DNA of 64,000 nucleotides. Source: Hirundichthys speculiger. Lineage: Eukaryota > Chordata > Actinopteri > Beloniformes > Exocoetidae. Shown here piece by piece: positions 58,504-64,000 of the stretch (the first letter of the stretch is position 1; each line of letters begins with the position of its first letter). The DNA is taken from positions 1,738,501 through 1,802,500 of the forward strand of contig JAGFBZ010002567.1 of assembly GCA_018398805.1 (NCBI GenBank). The letters are read 5' to 3'. The notes beneath the pieces were generated by a model. The model saw nothing but the letters and a program-made list of their open reading frames with translations, ran no database searches and had not been told where the DNA came from. The position numbers were made by a program, and so were the translations under genes.

Positions 58504-58941
58504 TAACTAGAAAAGCACTCAGGGAACATAGACCTCCGCCAAGTGCAACAGTTTTCTCATATAGCGATTTACAGATTGTGATAAAATCCGCGTTCTGGAT
58601 CAGATCCGGATCAGCCTTTGAAATTTGATAGAGGATCCCATTGTCAATCCCTGAGTCAAATTTCATGAGTTTTGGGCAATAAAATAACGGAGATATTGAG
58701 AAAAAAAAAATTGGCCCCATTGACCGCAATGTTATCGAAAATTTGAAAGTGATCCAGAATCCAGGATTTCTTTCAGATCACACCCAAAATGAAATTAGTT
58801 CTTCCTTTTCACATTTCTGACAACGCCCGAAAATTTGATCAAAATCCATCCATAACTTTTTGAGTTATCTTGAACACAGACAAACAAACAGACAGACAGA
58901 CAAACGTCGGCAAAAACATAACCTCCTTGGCGGAGGGTAAC
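58504..58941 (-). repeat. Dispersed ~430-bp repeat, copy B (inverted relative to copy A)
   Basis: The complement matches 36365-36790 over nearly its whole length. This copy extends further at the far end, where its complement begins ttagttaccctccgccaagg, giving ccgcc/ggcgg-containing sequence at both ends of the unit. The unit therefore seems to be bounded by tagttac and ctagttat words. The two copies face each other across 21.7 kb, and the probable exon 3 of GRID2 lies between them. Confidence 0.8.
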
Positions 58942-59557
58942 TAACTCATATGCATGCACATGTCTAAGACTGCAGACACTCATCCATACTATTATTAACT
59001 ATTTTTCACTTGGCACGGGGAGTCACAACGGTTCATATATGTATGCAGCCAGTTTTAATTGAACAAGAAGGAAATGACTTCTGCAGTATTCATAAGCAAT
59101 GCAATGAGTCATTTGGGATGAGATTCACATACAAATGTGGACTGAGAGAGTTACTGATGCTTCCAGATGCCCAAGACTGCTTGTATGAAATTCCAAACCT
59201 TGGCACTGGCACATAAGTCTGTAAAAGGATCTGTTGCCCCCTTCCTCCAGGCACCTATCCAGCACAACATGCCAGTGAGTGTGAAGTGTTCCATCACTGC
59301 AAACCTCCTAGCTCTCGTTTCATGTGAGAGCAGTCTGTTCTACACACTATCATCCAGTCCCTTTCGTGGCTCTTTAAGCTTGCCATGACTTTTCAAATTA
59401 GTCAAAAGAAGCACCAGTTACCAGCATCAGAAACAACCTAAAAACAATTTCCAGGAGGATCTTGGGTGGCACCTGCTTTCATGATGCATTTGTTTCATTG
59501 AAGTGCTTTGCTTCATGTGGTTCCCAGCCCATATGGACATGTAAAAAGCAAGATATT

Positions 59558-59568
59558 AACACACACAA

Positions 59569-59595
<27 letters not shown>
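59558..59595. repeat. (CA)n microsatellite
   Basis: CA run with one AA interruption, followed by an A run. Confidence 0.85.
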
Positions 59596-59599
<4 letters not shown>

Positions 59600-60114
59600 A
59601 AAACCACTCACAATGAACTAAGAATATTTTTAATTTTGTTGGATAAATTGCTTTTTTCTTTAGCAGGAATGACTCTAACTATTAGGTCACAAACCAGACA
59701 TATGGCCTTGGCAAGTCAAAGAAATATGGTTTTCATTCAACTAATCCTGGGTTTTTCAGAGACATTCAAGATACTGGACATGAAACAAAGAAACACTAAA
59801 TGAAGTGTGTAGTCAACATACCAAGATCATGAAACCACATAAATGGTCCTTCAGGTAAAAAAAAAAGAATAATTAAATAAAGCAAAAATTTAAAAAAAGC
59901 AAATGTATAACTACCAACTAAGACATACAGGTTTTTACTTGAGCAGACAAGACCTTTGATTTCTTCATATATTAAATTGTATGTGTTGTACTATGAAAGT
60001 TCTGTAGCAAAAGTATGTAGCCCGGTGTGTATAATTTCTGTAAAGACATTGTACTCCAAAACAGCCCAGTGTTGCATTTCAGTGATATGTTGCACGAAAG
60101 GTATATAGCTGTAC

Positions 60115-60138
60115 AATATATATGTGTATATATATGTA

Positions 60139-60211
<73 letters not shown>

Positions 60212-60212
60212 T
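60115..60212. repeat. (TA)n microsatellite
   Basis: Nearly 100 bp of TA with a few TG and CA interruptions. It accounts for the IY-repeat frames on both strands. Confidence 0.9.
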
Positions 60213-63200
60213 ATGGTGAAATTCATAGAGGGAAAGCACTTCTGCCATTTTCAGTTAAAGCAATAACAAGAGAACCTTTCTTGTCTTTCAAATTCAGTAA
60301 GAACTTTACATTTTCTAACTACCATTTAAGCAAATACAAAAAAGTCTAAAGTATCTTAGTATGAAAATTCACCTTTTCTAGTCTCAGTCGCCTCACTTTG
60401 TTTTTCACAGAATAATTATAGTCTGGTATCAAGGCTCGAGCCTCATCACTCCATTCAGATAATAATTGTCTTGAAATATTTGAAGAGATGGACAACAAAT
60501 TAAAAACCCCAATCCTGAGCCTCAGGCTTGGAGCCTACAGGTGGATGGTGGGGTCTAATGGATTTTTGAGCAGCAGAAGGGTTGGCAGTAGTGTGTCGGC
60601 TGGCAAGGTAAAAACGGGCACCATTTGCTCCCTAAATAGAAAAAATTAACTACAAGGTGTAAGTGTAATGAACCATGTAGAGGGGTGCACTGTATGTAAA
60701 TGCAAAACATTGTTTTTATTTTTCCCGACCTGAACTAGGTTTGGAGTTGTCTCATGTCATAAATAAAAATATAAAGTTATAAATAAGAATAAATAAGCAT
60801 AAATAAAGGGCCTAAATGATAAAAATCTTCTCTGCACCTATTGTTTTTAGATGTACAAACAAGAAAGGATTTATACAATTAAAAACTGGTAAACAAGAAA
60901 TGCATCCCTGGTATCAGTTCTGTTGTACTTTGTTCTGAGTCAGCATTTCCATGTGGTTAGATTACAAAGCTCCCAATAAAACTCTGCCATCACAAAAATC
61001 TGAACTGAAACTGGCCTGTCTCATAAATAAGACGAAGTGCAATAGCGAGTGCGATAATGACTGACAAACAGAGTACTAAATAATATCCAACATCTATGCA
61101 CATATGTGCATGTGTATGACAGGGCTCAGGAGGATTGGGATACTTGTTGCAATTCAGAAGCCTCATATGTCACTTACTATCCAAATGAACAAGGGAACAT
61201 ACGTTATGTGGGTAGCAAGACAGTACATAAGTGAAAACTGACATCATTATGAGCACAAGCCAGTTCATTTGATGAAAGCAAACAGATTATGTAAAGTACC
61301 ATCATAATGTGTAATTAATTAACTGCTACCACCAGGGAAAGTAAGTGTGATAATATTGCTAAGTGATAGTTTCTAAATCAAAATCCACTGCATGATATAA
61401 GGAGAATGCTAAGTTTTAAGCAAACATTTCTTTTTTTCTTTTATTGATTTCTTCCTAATTTAAAGCACGAAAAGTCCAGAGATATTGTGTAATCCATATA
61501 CCTCATATAGAAATTTATTTTTTCGGACCTTGTAAACCCAATTAAATTTGATTGAATAAAGTCACCTTTACTGAGCCTGTTTTCACAAAATAATTGCTTG
61601 TCTTTGTTGAAGAGTAAGTAGCAGAATGGTAGATCACTGGATTTCTCTCGTGTACACATTATGGAGCACGGCTACTCGTAGATGGACTCAAACCTTCTTG
61701 GTACTAAAGGCCACGTGGAGACATACTATATTATAAACTCAAGTTGTACGTGCAGCATCTCTGTGGTACTTGAGATAAAAGCTTCAGTATTTGGGATCTA
61801 TGAGAGATCAGACAGAGACAAGGACCACGCGGTGAAAAGGTTATTTGGGGTTATAACAGTACTCAACCTGCCCCTGATGAAAAGAGAGAGGGAAAATGAG
61901 AGGGCTTTGAAGTGCTAGTGCATAGCTAAAGGCTACATTCACCTTTTATTTTACTGAAGAGCCAGATGGAGGGAAAACGCAGAGGAGAGGAAGGAATGAA
62001 AACTGACACATAAGTGGTACGTGTGAGCAAAAGAGGAGGAAAAAAAAGAGATTCAGGCAGCCTAGAACATATAAGGCTCCAGCAGAAAAGGAGATGCACA
62101 CAAATTTAGAAGCAAAAAGGTAGAGAAAGAGAGAGAGGAGAACAAAGACAGTAAAAGAGACAGCTTGGAGGGAAAAGAAGAGGCTCAAGTGCAGCAGAGA
62201 TGGAGTACTGATGGATCCAGAGGAGCAGCAGCAGAGAGAGCTGTTCATACATTTCTCTGAAGCATTCCCACCATATTTGGACTTGGTTGCTGTTAATATG
62301 ACACTTCTGGCAGACCGGCAGCTCTGGAAGTCTGTGGGCTAATGCAAGCAGATCACTAGAAGAAATGGATCACTGGCCTTCATGTACTGATCAGAGGTGA
62401 AATTCTGAGTATTCTGTGCATATCTTTCTTCCCACTATGAAATGTTCGCATTCTGGGACTCAGAAAATTGGGACTCAGAAAAAAAAAAAAAAAAAAGATA
62501 TACAATATGAACAGTTCACGGGTTGCAGAGCATTTTGGTGTTTTTTTTAAGTGCTGTTATTTGCAGTAATAAGATCTAAAACACACTTGTAGACAGGATA
62601 GAACCACCGCACACACACCCAGCATCCCGAAAAACTTCATGAAGACAAATATACAAGAGTTGCAGTGCAGCCAAACCTGTGCCATTAGTCTTTCTCCCTC
62701 TCTGCATTTCTCTCTCTCTCTCTTTCCCTTGACAGAGTGCTTGATAACTTCCATGTTGCTGTAAGAAGAACGAATGAGCTCTGAAGGAGGAAACAGTTTG
62801 TGCATGTGGATGCACGTTCCTGCTATAATAATGTTTGTGCCTCTGCATGCTTCTTCCAAGATATTTTGTTTTTGAGGGGTGTGTTGCAGTGCTTCCCGGC
62901 TCATAAATTGTTGACACAGCGTGTGTTGCATGTGACTCTGCACGGGTGCACCGTTTGACAGATGGCATGCCCCCTGTGAAGACTCAGAGCAGAGAGAGGA
63001 GCAAGGGACTGATGTATTTCAAGTTGAAAAGTGACAGCAGAGTGTGTTCGAAGCATTCAGTAAAGCCATTTCTGCTGTCACTTTGTTGATCCATAATTGA
63101 ATGAGCAAGTGTTTAGAGCCAATCACGCAGCCTGAAAACATTAACAAACAGATATGCCCTGTGTTTTTTTGGATGCTTCACTTTAGCTGTCTTAGATAAA

Positions 63201-63717
63201 TATTGATTTTCATTAAAGTAGCTGTCAGCTTTAGCTTCAGTGATTGCAAAGTAAATCTCTGTGATAGCTGTTTGTTTGAAAGGAGCGCACTAAGTCTGTC
63301 AAGGCCCTAAGCATAGTCACTTTTGTTCCCCACTCTTTCTTTGCTGTCACCGCCTGTCTGTTGGAGTGCTAAATAATGAAGTGCTCAGAGGAACATTTCA
63401 TTCTTTCTCACAATCAAATCTGACCCTGAGTCTCAGAAATAAATTATTGATGTAAAGATATTTAACTATTGAGATTATATATTTTTTTTAATGTATTTTT
63501 AAAGTTTGTGTTTGACCATTTTGACAAATGATTTCATGTATGTGGGTCAGTGGTCTGGCAGTAAAAAAAAAATGTAATATAGGCTGTACACATTTGAAGC
63601 AATGGACTGGTGACTGGGGCTGTAACAGATGACATACCTTATGGCTTGGATTATATCACTGTTTTTGAGCCATGGGTTCAGATTGTGAGGGATCCGTGTG
63701 GACCTCTGATTATCCGT

Positions 63718-63793
63718 GATCCAAAGACAGCTGGAATAGACCCCAGCTGACCACTGTGACCCTGAATATGAGCAAGTTTAGGTATAGGTGATG
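63718..63793 (+). mobile_element. RTE-like LINE 3' tail fragment
   Basis: caaagacagctggaatagac and following bases, through gtgaccctgaatatgagcaa and a gatgg end, are the complement of the 33617-33695 part of the element at 33606-33973. It is a short extreme-3' copy in the opposite orientation to that one. Confidence 0.55.
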
Positions 63794-64000
63794 GTTGTAC
63801 TCATTTGTGTTTGACGCTACATCCACACTAGTCTGTATTCATTCTAAAACACCATTTGCAAACAAAACTAATATGCATCCACTCCATATCTGAAGACATA
63901 TCTTTTGATAATTCAGCACTGGTCATTCTTGCACACTGGGCTTGCACGCAGGAGTGAAAAAAAAGACTGAGAGCTATGGTGGAAATAACCTTCACTACAG
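63794..64000. other. Intronic sequence, no gene seen
   Basis: No structure recognised up to the window end. Confidence 0.4.

Larger units (their letters stand above)
58942..63717. other. Intronic sequence, no gene recognised
   Basis: Includes a CA repeat near 59558, a TA repeat near 60115, an A homopolymer (62480-62496) and purine-rich stretches (62030-62240) whose complements give spurious frames. No exon or transposon termini recognised. Confidence 0.45.

Noticed and set aside
62557..62968. Two 128-130-codon minus-strand frames
   Set aside because: They overlap each other in different frames, have no homology I can see, and lack splice signals.
1..64000. CRISPR arrays, operons, prokaryotic features
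   Set aside because: Spliced vertebrate exons, LINE/SINE/Tc1 content and microsatellites show this is vertebrate nuclear DNA; no regularly spaced repeats were seen.

Overview
The window is vertebrate intronic DNA, almost certainly from a percomorph-type teleost fish. It is AT-rich, has long CA/TG and TA microsatellites, and carries a typical teleost mix of repeats: Tc1/mariner, hAT, L2/Rex1-like and RTE-like LINEs, Ty3/gypsy relics, and tRNA-derived SINEs with an AATAAAGGCC tail. The only host coding sequence I can support is two exons on the minus strand at 48420-48707 and 27729-27934. They encode adjacent parts of the amino-terminal (cerebellin-binding) domain of an ionotropic glutamate receptor delta subunit, closest to GRID2. 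Splice sites and phases agree: both introns flanking the first exon are phase 1, and the second exon ends in phase 0. The window is therefore parts of three GRID2 introns: sequence above 48707 lies upstream of the first exon, about 20.5 kb separates the exons, and everything below 27729 is downstream intron.

The most striking insertion is a 9.9-kb endogenous retrovirus (ERV) at 4472-14364 on the plus strand, antisense to GRID2. It has two 2056-bp LTRs starting TG and ending CA, a 4-bp target duplication (AGGC), a primer-binding site matching tRNA-Lys, and a polypurine tract. The LTRs differ by only two substitutions and two dinucleotide indels, so integration was recent. The interior is nevertheless badly decayed. 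It holds a gag-like region with a PPPY motif but no visible capsid or nucleocapsid, a scrap of reverse transcriptase, a fragment of integrase with stops, and an env-like region broken by a frame change and a stop. This pattern suggests a non-autonomous lineage copied in trans by a helper retrovirus. Two tandem hairpin-forming repeats sit just upstream of env.

Other mobile DNA, left to right: an internally deleted hAT transposon with a perfect 8-bp target duplication and a nested hAT-type MITE (1920-3631); a CpG-rich repeat (19217-19712); an 82-bp near-perfect palindrome inside a TA repeat (20045-20126); a Tc1 relic (21465-22065); a complete-ended Tc1-like pseudo-element (25054-26282); a gypsy integrase relic (29275-29815); two oppositely oriented L2/Rex1-like LINE fragments, one split by an RTE-like 3' end (32152-34275); a ~430-bp repeat present as an inverted pair (36365-36790 and 58504-58941); two SINE copies; an RTE-like LINE fragment (45360-46250); and a second Tc1-like pseudo-element (46847-48126).

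The remaining stretches look like ordinary unique intron with simple repeats. Nearly all open frames there are chance or repeat-derived. I see no tRNA or rRNA gene, CRISPR array or prokaryotic signature.
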